Positions 47,090 to 59,400 of a stretch of 64,000 nucleotides of DNA are shown in pieces. Under the pieces are notes generated by a model that ran no database searches, was not told the origin of the DNA, and saw only the letters and a program-made list of their open reading frames with translations. The stretch is from Campylorhamphus procurvoides. Taxonomy: Eukaryota > Chordata > Aves > Passeriformes > Dendrocolaptidae. The stretch covers positions 662,358 through 726,357 of the forward strand of contig WBMV01001031.1 in NCBI GenBank assembly GCA_013396655.1, read 5' to 3'. The stretch's first letter is position 1. Every line of letters starts with the position of its first letter. The position numbers and the translations under genes were made by a program.

Positions 47090-47486
47090 CCCGCAACATT
47101 CCCATCCCATTATGCCATCCCGCGGTCCGCAGCGCCGCCTCGTGGCCATCGATGGTACTGCCACCGGCAGGAAAACTCCCTAGAACTGGCATTTTCCCCC
47201 AAATCCCGGATTTCCCTCCAAATCCCGGATTTTCCCCCAAATCCCGGATTTTCCCCCAAATCCCGGATTTCCCTCCCGCCCTGCCCGGGCTGCTCATCCC
47301 TCGCATTCCTGCACATTCTCCTGGGAATGAAGACTTGGCGTTGTCCTCTTGCCACGCTCGCCCTGGGGCAGAGCATCCCAGAGCATCCCTGAGCAGGGCA
47401 CAGAGGGAGCTCAGGGGTGTCTGAGTTCCAGGGAACTTCCCAGTTTTCCTAGTTTGACATGATCCCTTGGGAATGGTTCTGGCTGC
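47090..47486. repeat. Duplicated block, copy 1 (bounded by Ns)
   Basis: This 397-bp stretch recurs 466 bases further right. It starts cccgcaacattcccatccc, has a CpG-rich part (atcccgcggtccgcagcgcc), four 19-base units of aaatcccggattttcccccc type, and ends gggaatggttctggctgc. Each end coincides with an N. The main differences from copy 2 are gcagggcacag against gcaatctcaag near the right and one base near the left. Confidence 0.93.
47199..47276. repeat. 19-bp minisatellite, four units (also in copy 2 at 47665-47742)
   Basis: Units read caaatcccggattttcccc or caaatcccggatttccctc in the order b, a, a, b. CpG is kept in every unit. Confidence 0.85.
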
Positions 47487-47487
47487 N
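47487..47487. other. Undetermined base (N), possible assembly join
   Basis: A single N marks the right edge of copy 1, immediately after ggttctggctgc. Confidence 0.95.
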
Positions 47488-47555
47488 CCCTCACCCCCAT
47501 TTCCTCTCCATTATCCTATCCTGCAGCATTCCCAGCCCGTTATCCCGTTATCCCA

Positions 47556-47952
47556 CCCGCACCATTCCCATCCCATTATGCCATCCCGCGGTCCGCAGCG
47601 CCGCCTCGTGGCCATCGATGGTACTGCCACCGGCAGGAAAACTCCCTAGAACTGGCATTTTCCCCCAAATCCCGGATTTCCCTCCAAATCCCGGATTTTC
47701 CCCCAAATCCCGGATTTTCCCCCAAATCCCGGATTTCCCTCCCGCCCTGCCCGGGCTGCTCATCCCTCGCATTCCTGCACATTCTCCTGGGAATGAAGAC
47801 TTGGCGTTGTCCTCTTGCCACGCTCGCCCTGGGGCAGAGCATCCCAGAGCATCCCTGAGCAATCTCAAGAGGGAGCTCAGGGGTGTCTGAGTTCCAGGGA
47901 ACTTCCCAGTTTTCCTAGTTTGACATGATCCCTTGGGAATGGTTCTGGCTGC
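47556..47952. repeat. Duplicated block, copy 2
   Basis: Matches copy 1 at a constant offset of 466 over its whole length. It continues at the right into ordinary unique DNA (gggtctggctgagtacagga), so this copy appears to be the one joined to its true right flank. Confidence 0.93.
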
Positions 47953-48892
47953 GGGTCTGGCTGAGTACAGGAGAAAACACTTCTTGCACGGGAGAAAACA
48001 CTGCACACACACACAGAGCCAAGTGAGGACAGAGAGCAGGAAACAGGAGATGGCAGGAGGACTCCCAGACCCTGAACTAACAGGGAATAAGATTTTTTAT
48101 AAAGGATGTAAGGACTGTGCAAACAACTCCATGCCTAATATTGCATCCCCTGCCTCAGCCAGATGACACCTGCCTTTAAAAACTGGAGGGTTCAGAGGGT
48201 TTTGAAGGTGTTTCTTATTCCAGCAGAGGGGAGGTGACTGAGGAGAAGTTGTTAAATGTATTTAGTCCCACACAGTGCTTAATCACTGAGGACAGGGAGC
48301 TCCAACTTCCCCAGGCAGCCTGTTCTCCCCATGATCCCCTCATTAGCCTAAAATTGGGGTTATATCCTAATATATTCCTTATATCCTGATATTGGGATTT
48401 TTCTTTATAGCCTCATATTAAAGTGCAGGGAAAAAATAATCTTGGGACAAGCAAGAAGTTTGCAAAATAAGGAGAAAAATACTAATAAGGAGGTTACAAA
48501 TTACGTTAACTGCACCCAAATGCTGATGACAAGTCCTCCAGCAATGCACAGGAACATTTTAGCAGCTGTAAAAGCTCAGGACCTCACTCACCTCTTCACC
48601 TGGAAGACTTTATCCAACATTCCATGGCCTTTTTCTCCCTTCTTTTTCCTTGGATGAACCCCAGCACAGCTCCTGCATCTCCAGCTCTGGGAACACCCCG
48701 TGACTGGATTGCCCAAACTGTTCTGCTGCCAACCACTCCTCCCACTGCCCTCCCTGTCCCTCATTAATTAATGCACCTCATCACCTCATTACAGATGCCA
48801 ACAAACCAGTCTCTTCCACATAAAGCCCAATTTGCCCCCAGTACCAGCCTGTTCCAGGGGCAGTGGGACAACATTCCCGAGTTATCCCTGGT
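47953..48892. other. Unique intergenic DNA
   Basis: No gene or known repeat. A short ca repeat (cacacacacaca) lies near 48004-48016. Confidence 0.35.
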
Positions 48893-49030
48893 CAGTCCCA
48901 GGCTGCTCCAAGCCCCATCCAACCTGGCCTTGGACACTTCCAGGGATCCAGGGGCAGCCACAGCTTCTCTGCCCACCCTGTGCCAGGGCCTGCCCACCCT
49001 CCCAGCCACCAATTCCTTCCCAATATCCAA
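48893..49030 (-). mobile_element. CR1 LINE fragment, GC-rich type
   Basis: ccaggctgctccaagcccca, ccttggacacttccagggat, ccaccctgtgccagggcctg and ccaattccttcccaatatcc; the 3' tail is missing. Confidence 0.88.
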
Positions 49031-50199
49031 CATTGGAAGAATATATAAAAATACCCCTTGTCAGACAATAAATTGTTACTCCCTTTTGCTCTCCTACATG
49101 TCTCTAAATCCATTAACAGGACTCCATAAACACCAAATAAATTCCACTGCAGCGAGTTCTGAAAGAAAGCTGTTGCAGAGAAAGCAGCATTTGGTATTTA
49201 GTACTTAATTAAAGCTTCTTACTCCTAATTTCACCACAGGGATGGTATGTTTTGATATAATTTATTATTTTTTTTCCTGCTGACAACTGCCTGGATGCAC
49301 CTGCAGTTCACCTGGATTGGTTAGCTAAGGCTTGTCTGCATGACAAGATTTTTTAGAGCAATTAAAATTAGTTTTAAGTTACAACATGCACTACTTTCTA
49401 GTAATTACTAGGACTAATCCTAGAGAATTGATACCTGAATCAAGTATCAATCACCAGGAATCCTTAACATGTGTAAGCACCTTCCTCCTGCAGCCAGGCT
49501 TTACCAGTTTGGGATCTGGTCCAACACCAGCCTTGCTTCAGGGTCTAAGACTTAGATTATATTTAGAATTGAAGGAACAAAGCCCCAAACTTGCTCCCTA
49601 AAACTCTGCCCCACCCCACTCAATCCTCTCTTTTTCCAGGCACACTTGGAAAGGTCCACCAAGGAACAGGTTCTGGCCACAACCCTAATGCAGGCTCAGG
49701 TATTCAGGGGAGGATTAAACTCAAATCCTCTGAACGCAGCCCCGAAGGACTCCCATATTCCCAAAGTCACAGCCCAGGGAGCCAAACTTTGCATGTCACC
49801 AAAGGATCACTGAGGATACACCAACAATGGGCTAATCAGTGTTAGCTGGCTCATTGAAACCTGCCCAAACCCACGTCAAACACCTGCAAGCAGCAATTAG
49901 TGGGGCTGCTTAACGAAGCTGCCGAGCCCAGAGCAGGAACTCGTTAATAACTCCCTAATGTTGCTCTGCATGAAGGTTCCAACAGGATTTTCCTTGCTCA
50001 CTAGACATGAAAACAATTCAGAGGGACAGGAAATTATGATGCTCCACAACATTGTCCATTAATATTCCCCTAATGAGAGCTGAGCCCAAACCAACCAGTT
50101 GCAATTTGGCCCTGCAGGGCTCTGGGATGGGGAGTGGGGTCAATACTCAGTTCCTCAACATTCACCTGCAAATAATACACGGGCAGTTCCAACACCAAA
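49031..50199. other. Unique DNA downstream of GLRX3
   Basis: No gene or known repeat. AT-rich at 49190-49400. A longer GLRX3 3'UTR could extend into it, but no strong signal was seen. Confidence 0.4.
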
Positions 50200-50402
50200 A
50201 TTCTGGAGCATTAAATTTTAATTGACGTTTCTGTCTCTCCAGTGCAAACACATTTTAAAATGTGGTGAAATACAGAGACTACTTATTTGCTGTCTTTCTT
50301 TACTCCTGATGTGCCACAGGGCTAAGCTGTGCGTTGCTCCAAGAGAATCTCTAAATGAATAATTGTTCCAAGGGTTTCTCTTCCCACTGATGTTGCTCCC
50401 CA
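50200..50402 (-). other. GLRX3: GLRX3 3'UTR (end estimated)
   Basis: The sequence after the TGA runs about 200 bases to the first plausible polyadenylation signal. It holds no repeat. The lower boundary is an estimate from the ATTAAA at 50217-50222; longer 3'UTR forms using signals further left cannot be excluded. Confidence 0.45.
50217..50222 (-). terminator. Candidate GLRX3 polyadenylation signal (ATTAAA)
   Basis: On the minus strand ATTAAA occurs about 180 bases after the stop codon and is followed about 20-30 bases on by a G/T-rich stretch (TTTTGGTGTTGG), the usual layout of a cleavage site. It is the common variant rather than AATAAA; no AATAAA was seen between it and the stop. Confidence 0.45.
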
Positions 50403-50453
50403 TCAATTTTCCCCCTTCAGCACAGGCAGCAATTCACCGCTTTCCTTCAGCTC
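50403..50453 (-). CDS. GLRX3: GLRX3 exon 11 (C-terminus and stop)
   Basis: This is the terminal coding exon: 16 codons, [16 protein letters not shown], then TGA. It follows a ctttccag acceptor and lies 1,427 bp beyond exon 10. The end matches the family's usual E-L-L-P-x-L-x-G-E-N terminus, so the protein is complete at this side. Confidence 0.95.
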   Translation of the reverse strand, partial: ELKESGELLPVLKGEN

Positions 50454-53400
50454 CTGGAAAGAAATAAATACAGCAATTATGGACATTTTGGGATTCTGCC
50501 AACGGGATTTCACCAGGGAATGTGGATGGATAAGGAAATACCTCCCTGGCTAGGGAGGGAATGCACTGATGACTCACTAGAGGTCCCTCTTGGCCAAGAC
50601 ACTGAGGTTTATGATGTATTTAAATCCTGGTTTGTATCTATTTAGTAAGAGAGGCAAAATATTTAGTGGAAAGATACAACTTCAAAAGAACTGCTTGTTA
50701 TCAACCTGCTACTTCCTCCTGGATGTAATTCCAGATATGTTTTAGGCATCCACAAAACTGTACAATAACCAAAAGGCCTCCCAAAAATGAAAAAAAACCA
50801 TCCATTGATAAATCTTGTTCCTCCCATCCATTAAAACCAACAATAAGATATGCTAAGGACTCTGAATAAGAGGTGCTTGCCCGTATTAGCTTGAGAATTG
50901 AAATTCAAATGACAAGGCTGTTAACTTGTTAAAGAGCCATATAACACCAGAAAAGAGTTTTAAAATAACATGGAATATATATTCTTTCCCCACATCTCAA
51001 GAGAAACAGCTGTCTCAGTTTCATTCCATATTATGCTGCATTAAAAAATGCAATTTAAAACCCTGTCAACACTTATCCACCCATGGTGTGAATTAATGCA
51101 GCCCAACGATGCAAACAGACCAATTCTATTTAAATACCACGGAGAGGATTTTGCAGAATCTCACAATGCCCAAGACTCCACTTACTGAGACTGAAAAAGC
51201 CCCCACACTTGTCAAATAAATAGAATTATCTATGTAATTTAGGCAATACCCACACTTGTTACATAAATAAAATTAATCCATATAATTTAAGTAATACCAG
51301 TATTTTTTTTCAGAACTAAATGAGATTTATGGATTGTGCCTTCCCTGGAGTTACAATGTCCATGGAATTGGCTATAAACCATCCAGACAGGAATGGGCTC
51401 AGGAGTATTTTGGGTTGAGAACTCAGGGCCTGCTCTGTTACAAAACCCAACAGCCAGAGGAGGAGATGCAGATCTATTTTTGTTGCTTCAGGGGCTGTTC
51501 AAACAACCGCAATAAACTTTGATTTTCTTCCAGGAATGAGACTGTTTGCAAGGAAAAATAAGTCTCACCCACCCCATTTGACAAAAAAGCAATGTCAGAA
51601 GTAAAACTAAGGAAGAGAAACCTGTAAAAAGGGGTAGAAATGGGTTTTACAGTAACTGAGTGTTGTCAAGGAAATACATTCCCCAGCTAAATGGGAATGG
51701 TGGAGATTTAAAGCTCCTTTCCCTGGGTGTGAGCTCAGAGGAACAGCAGGAAAAGCACCCAGGTCTTTTGGGGCCAAGATTTGGGGCCCCCACAGCAATT
51801 TCTGTGGGTTATGGGCAGGAATAAACCCCAGTTCTTCGAAATAAAAAGTCCCTTTAATCTCCCAACTCTCCCATTCCTACCTTGACGATGTCCAGCCCTC
51901 CCACCAGCTCCCCCTTCACGTAGAGCTGGGGGTACGTGGGCCAGTTGGAAAAGGTTTTTAACCCCTGTCGCACCTAAAAGAAGAGAATCCGAAATGTGAA
52001 TTTCAGCCTGAGAAACGCAAATTTAGTTTTTTCTCAAAAAAACCCAGGGGAACCCCCAGTGATGGAGGGGCTCTGGTACCTCTTCATCTTCCAGGATGTC
52101 AAAGGTCTCGTAATCAATGCTGGAAAGAGGAAAAGAAATTAATTATTCACTGTGGAGGCTGGAAAAAAAATCTCAAACAAAAAAAAAACCCTCAAAAATT
52201 TTCAAGAAACCCTTCAAAACTCTCAAAAAAACCCCCTCTCAACATTCTCAAAAATACCGTCAAAATTTGGGAAAAAACCCCTCTCAAAGTTCTAAAAACT
52301 TCAAAAATATCAAAAAACCCTCACAAATCTCTAAAAACCCCTCACAAATCTCAAAGAACCCTTACAGTTCTCAAACCCCAGAAATTGTCAAAATACCCTC
52401 AAACTTTTCAACACACCCTCAAAGTTCTCCAAAAACCCCTCAGAATTCTCCAGAAACCTCAAAATTCTCCAAAATGTCTCAAAATTCTCCAAAAGGTCTC
52501 AAAAATATCAATACCTTCAGAATTTGAGAAGACCCTCAAAATTTTCCAAACCCCCTCAAAATTCTAAAAACCATCTAAAGCACCAAAAACACTCTCAAAA
52601 TTCCAAAAACCACTCCCTCAATTCTTACAAAACCCCTTCCCCATTCTCAAAAATGGGTTTATTTACAGGCCAGCTCCCAAATGACTCCCATTGAACAGGT
52701 AAAACTCCAATGCCAAGTTTTATGGCAGGAACTGTGATGTGGAAATGTCTAATTTTATAAGAAATTGCTTAGAATGCAGAGATAACACCCTCCCAAATGA
52801 AGCCACGGGGTCTCATCTCTAAGTGGCCAAAATGAGCCCAAATGAATTCTGTTCACTGTCAGCTTAAAAGAAAAACTGAAGATACAGACCCACAAACTCA
52901 GGAGTTTTAATGCTGCAGCTTTTCACCATCTCCATCAAGGGGAAAACCCCTGTGGAAATTCAAGTTTTGGTTGATTCTGCTATGAATTTTGGTGTGCAGC
53001 CCCTCATTTTCTACGGACTGGAATGGGATGGGGAATGCTGAGAGTGGACAAGGACAGGGATGGCAGAGCTGCTCCCTATTGCTGAGTTGGAGGCTGATAT
53101 AGAACTATTTTGGATGTCCCCAAGCCCATCCTCACACCCAGTCATGGAGCCAACTGTCCTAAATGCTATTGGAAAAGCAGGAATTTCCCTCTGGGGAGCT
53201 ATTCCACCAAAATTTCCTAACCTCTTCATTTATAAAATGCAGTTTTTAAAGCAAAACTGGCTCCCCAAATTCAGTAGCTTACCCAGTGTTGTTCATAATT
53301 TCTAGGATTTGCTTGCTGAAGCCACATTTTGCCATCTGAAAGATAAAACATGCATCAAAACACACATCTGTTGTATTTAATCCACAACATTCCATGTCCT

Positions 53401-56400
53401 CAGCTATTCCCAGTTTGTTGCTGGGTGATTCTGCCTAATCCCTTTGTCATCCTCTCCATCCTGCCTTATGTGGCTTTATAGAATAAATGTGCTTTATTTT
53501 GAGACATTGCTGCTCTGTACGTGCCATTCCAATAAACTACAGCTAATAAACAGTTGTAAGTACAGCAATTCACAACTAACATTCATTCATTATTAATATC
53601 TACTTTTTTATACACTGAATTTATATCCAGCAATAATAAGAACAGGAACTGTTCTATGGCTTATGGAAGCACCAAATAAAAAGACCAATAACTGACTTTC
53701 CAGCACCATTAGTTTGAATTAAAGAAAAACAAGGTAATTGTCACTGTTTAAAAACAAAATATATACAATACATTCTGCAAGACTTGACCTCACCTGTTTG
53801 TTTCCCTTCATAAAGAGCATCACAGGAGCTTTGTTTATCAAGGATTTAAGCCTAGGGAAAGAAGGAAAAAGACATAAAATAGCTTGGTTATTGTCCCAAA
53901 GTTTGTTTTGAGAGGAAAACAAAATGTAGAAGTGGCAAGATGACTCGAGATTCAAACTGTGCAAGGCAGTGATTGGGCTTTGTGGCTTCAGTGAAACACT
54001 TTACAAGTGGAGTAACAAAAAAAAAAAGACTAAATGAAGGAATTAATAAATCCTCAGATGTGGAAGTGTTAATTATCAGCACACTGAAAGGGAATGTATG
54101 AAAGGATTTCTCCACTGCACTGAGGAGGGGGAAGAACAGGGAGGAGTCACATCCACAGCACTGTAAAACATGGAATCTGTGCTGGCACATTGGCCTTCCA
54201 GGTACAGTCCACCTTCTGGGAAAAACACCCCCTTTGCATGTGTTGATGGCACTGCTCCCATAAAAATTTGGGGGAAAAAGGCACCTCAAAGAGCACCTTG
54301 TGCAGCAGTGACTGATACCCAGGTATTGGGTACCCAGAGCCTGACTCCAGCATTGCCAGCAGGAACAGATCTGCAGCTGGGGAGGTGAAAGGAGGACAGA
54401 CTGGCTCCCAGACATTCCATCCACAGCAGGAATCAGCAGAATTCCCAGTGCTGCAGCACGGCTTGGGGTGGCCAAGGGGAGAGAAAACAGGCACTGAAGG
54501 ACACGAGCAATCAAGGAAAACGAGGAGACAAGAGCAGGGATTCTCTCCAGTGACATCAGAGGTCTATGACAAATAAAGCTGATAAAAGCCACTCATGTTT
54601 AAAAGATGATTTTCCCAGTTATCTTTAAAGACTAAATTCTTAAAAGGGACACCAGAAGGAACCTCTACATTCCTGCCACAGGTGAAAATTAAAGCACAGA
54701 TCCAACTAAACACTGTGGGGTCGGGACGACTTTGTATGAAGGGATTGCTGGATAAAAAGCAGGAGCTTTGAAACAACTGCAGGAGTTCTGTAAGTAAATA
54801 AATCCTTGATGCCTTTTTGATCAAATCAAAGAGCAGCGATTTAGATGAGGCTCTTCCCTCTGCAAACAAACTTCAAAATAGACACCCTGCAAAGAATGAC
54901 CAAAGTCACCCCACCTGTCCTCCAACTTCTGGGCCTTGGGACAGATCGAGTCCAGCTCTCCGGATGCTTCAAGTTCCTACGGAAAATTGGGCAGGAAAAT
55001 CCCGTGTTAAAGGCAGGATCAGCACACTCTGCCCCCCAGAAATGCTCAGCCCATCCCCCTTTCTGACCTTGACAATATCCAGGCCCCCGATGAGCTCCCC
55101 AGCCACGTAGAGCTGAGGGTAGGTGGGCCAGTTGGAGTAAGTTTTGAGCCCCTGACGAACTTCTTCGTCGGAAAAGATGTCGAAGCTGCTGAAGGTGATG
55201 CCGTGGTTGTTCAGGATCTCCACCATCTGCTTGCTGAAACCTGCAGGGGCACAGAGAGCAACGAGACAGGATTCAAACAGGGCTCCCAGCTCTGGGCTGA
55301 GCCTTCCTCAGTTCCAAAACTTGAGTTTTCTACATAGGAAGGTCAAAACAAGCTCTGGTTGTTATTCTTCGTTCTCTCGACAGCCTCAAATATTATAAAT
55401 GGAAAAAACCCACATTTATTCCTGTTCAATTATTTAGTTTAACTTGGAACCTGACTTTTATGTTTTCTACTGTTTTGCTTTAAGAGCATCCTTTCCTATT
55501 TTATGGTAAAAGGCAAATTCCTTTTTAAATTGTTTATGTTCTCATGAGTATTTAATATTATTTTACTCCCCTTGTGACACTTTAATACCATGTTTTGTTT
55601 CCCTTTATGACAGATTTTCCTATGTCCTGCCCTGACAATGATCTCAGCAGGATATTAAGCACTGAATATTGTAATTTTACAAGCATATTTTATAAGTTTA
55701 ATAGTGACCAGCGTGAGAAGTTTCTCCCTTTTGTAACTAAGCATCTTTTTCCCAAGAAAATCATCACATTATTTGTAAAAAGTTGTAGCTATGAAAATTT
55801 TATTAGTATGGAATTTACAGTCATCTTTGTGCACCTCCCAGACAACACAATCCCATCGTTTGCAAAAAGGATCCGTGAGAATTTGCCCATAAATCAATGT
55901 GATAATCAGGTTTTATATCTTTGCCAGCTCGTCCTGGTTTGCATTCAAACACCCTTGCAATCCTCCCAATTCCCTCAAAGAATTCCAACAAATGCTGTGC
56001 AGACAAATGAAAACCTCTATACAAATATTCAATAAAAAAAAGGGGGAGAGACAATCCTTAAAGGCTTTAATAAAGGAATAAAACCCCCAAGGTTTAAATG
56101 GGGAAAAGAATGGAAATGGCAGAGCAGAATAACCTCTGGTTTCAGCTATTAGCTTTTGAGATGTGGATTTTCACTGCAGTTTTCATGTGTAATTTATGGA
56201 GATATGAAGCAGCAGTTTTTACACTTGTGGCATCCCAGTTGCTTTTCTTTGCACCACTGAAGTGTTGAGTTCATGCACAGCCTGAAGTCAAACAGATCCT
56301 GGAACTTCTCCTGCATCGGGGAGTTCATTAATATACAGCTGAAGGCTGATGGCTGCTGGTTATTCCAATATATGAACTCATTTCTACTGTAAGGAACTGG

Positions 56401-59400
56401 GGAGGGGGGAAAAATCAGCTTTATTTGAGCTGGAGGCAATTCCATGCAAACCAGAGAGGTGGGTTGGTTGGGGTTCATTTGGAAGTGTTGTGCTCAGGGA
56501 TAAAGTGCCCAAACAGCTTCACTTCCATAACAAAAGGGAATTTAGGCTGAATTCCTGAAGAAATGCCTGGCAAGCAATAATTAAACTGCTGGAAAAATGG
56601 TTTAAGTGTTATCTGGGTGATCAGAGATTCCACAGCAATAAAAATACCCTGAATAAATTATTGATGAAGCAAATAAACAAATACTGCCAAATAAACACCA
56701 ATAGCACCAAATGAACACCAATAGCACCAAATAAATCCATACAACATCTGCAGCAACCACATCCAGGGGGACAAACCACACTCCAATCTCTGCTCAGCTG
56801 ATTCTTCAAAGGAAAAAATGCCAAAAACTACAGTAAGATCCCGAAATTCCTGCTGGATAAGGTCCATGGTATGGAATTTCTACACACCTACAACCATACT
56901 GTTACATGATACTAATGCAGAATTATCTGTGCAGAAATAGATGGAACTTCAGAGGAAGATACACACTATTGTCAGTCCAAGCACCTGATTCAACCCCAAA
57001 TTCAACCCCAAACCAGCAGCTCCACCACTGTGGCCCCTCCTCTCAGCTCTTTTATTTACCAAACATTGCTCCTGACCCAAAGCCACCAGAAATTAAGGAG
57101 AACACTCCTGTTCACCCTATGGACTCAACTTCTCCATTTCAACAGCTGTGTAACAACAGCACCTTCCCCTGACATTTGTTCCTGAGCTTCTCATGTAGGT
57201 CAACACTAAGTTAATCAAGAGCCAGGAACTAAACTGCGAGCAAGAGTCAAGAGAATGAGGTTTAAGAAAAAACATTTCCACTGGGGCAGAAACACCTGGA
57301 ATGGTTTGGGTTGGAAGGGACCCCAAAACCCACCCAGTGCCACCCCTGCCATGGGCAGGGACACCTCCCACCAGCTGTGGTGCCAGCAAGCCCCATTCAA
57401 GCCATGACTAAACACATGAACAGTGTCCCAGTTCAAGGCTAACTCTGCCCATCCCATGCACTTCAGAAAGCTCCTCATCTGCCACTCCACTTCCACATTT
57501 AACCAGGGCAGTGACAATGCTCCAAGTGAACCAGACACTGTTGGGATGTGCCCCCCAGGTGCCCAAACACAGCCTGTGGTGCCAGTGGGGCTGGGCTGCA
57601 GGACGTGCTCACCACAGCGGGGCTCCTTGGGAGAGCCCTTCATGAAGAGCATGCAGGGGGCAGCGGTGATGAGCCTCTGGAGCCGGGCATTGAGGTCCTC
57701 CTGGGCGCTGGCACTGCGGGCGGGGGGCACGGCCGTGCCCGACACGTGGCGCTGCACCTTCTTGGTCAGCTCGGGGGCGTGGGCACCATCCAGCCTGTCC
57801 ACTGGCTGGGCATTCTGTGGGCACCAAAGCACAGCATTCCATCCAATGTTATCTGCTATAAATGGGGATTCTCACACACACGGGGGTTTAGGGTCTGCAG
57901 CTCCAGCCTTGTACCCTCTGCTTGTCTGAGTGGTCTTAATGGCAGCAAATCTGCTACTGGAAATGTGTTCTCAAACAAAATACCATGAGTTTTATTATCA
58001 CAGGCTTGTTACTCCTGTTGTTACTTGATTCACTTGGGGTTTTGCCATGTTGTGAAACTACAACAAGACAAGGAAATACTGTAAATGTTTTGAGCCCATA
58101 CAAGCTACAACAACAAAGAACAGAAACATAAAAAACAAACTAAACACCCCTCCCTAATAAATAAATAAATAAGGATGTCTAAAAGTTTTACATACACAAA
58201 CTATGTACAAACCCCAAAGCAGTTAAGGAAGCTCTGAAATATTACATATAAGGTGCAAAAACCATTTCTAGCTACTTTTTTGGGTTCCACTGGATAGACT
58301 CTAATCAGACACAGAAGTGTCTCCTCACTGAGAAAGTCCTTAAGGCTCTGGGAGCAGTGTCACAAAAGTATACATGTTAAGAGTCCACAAGGAATGCATT
58401 TGCTCTTGAATCCATTTGCTCTTAAATAAATTTTCTCTTACCTTAAAGAACAAGAACGTCGGAACAGAACTAATTCCATATTTTTCAGACACTTCAGGCA
58501 CAGCTTCAGCTTCCAACTAAAAACCAAACCGAAAAGAAAAACCCCAGATTATTTTCATAATCTTCTTTCAAGTTTCACCGTGGGTGTCAGCGCTGCCTGG
58601 AATGTTCTTCTGGGCATTTTCTACATTCCAACAGGCTCTGCTGCTGAACTTGGGGAGACATTTGCATTTAAATGAGACTGTCTGGGCCGGTGTCCCCCCC
58701 GAACCCGGCGGTGTCAAAACAGGTTCAGAGGTTTTTATTTTGTTGCACATTTCAAGAGGCACCCGGAGGCTGCGAATAAAATTTTTGGTGCCCCCGTGAC
58801 CCTGTAAATTCTCAGTGCTCGGCAGCTCCCATGATATTGCAATCCATAAATCACTGCCCCCAGCCCTGGCAGCCCACGGGGAGGGGGCAGTGCCCACAGC
58901 AACCCCGCTCTTGGCTCTATTGACTCGTTCCGGGGGCTCTACATCACCACTGACATTTGCAGCCTCCTGCAAATTAGCCACGAGAAAGGAGGGGTTCTGC
59001 CCCTGCTAAACTTTATTTTTAACCCCTGCGAGGCTGCTGAGTGGGAAACTCAAGGTTGTTGCTTCTGGTTTTGTGCACCATTCCACGCACAAACTGAAAT
59101 CATAGAACATAGCCATTGGCTATGAAAATATGTCTTAATTAACTCAAGTTTTGAGCTGCTGCATCTCTACAGGCTCCTAATGAATCCAGGAATTCCAGAA
59201 GCAAACCAGCAGTATGAACACTGGACTTCCAACTCACACCTCCTTCTGTAAATCAATGCTCCAATGGAGAAACTAAAGCTATAAATCAAAAGCTTATGTT
59301 CAATTGAAATTGAATTGAAAGCTTATATAGAATTGAATGAGAATAGATAATTCCAATTATCTATCCTCTTTCCAGTAGCATATGCTGGATTCTACCTTTG

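Noticed and set aside
47080..47890. Repeated 60- to 160-residue frames suggesting a duplicated small gene
   Set aside because: They exist only because the block is duplicated; they include the N positions and the minisatellite.
52117..52527. 136-residue K/S/P-rich plus-strand frame
   Set aside because: Product of the low-complexity array in GLRX3 intron 8.
53888..54592. 234-residue minus-strand open frame
   Set aside because: It lies wholly in GLRX3 intron 6, between two correctly phased exons, with no motif; probably chance.
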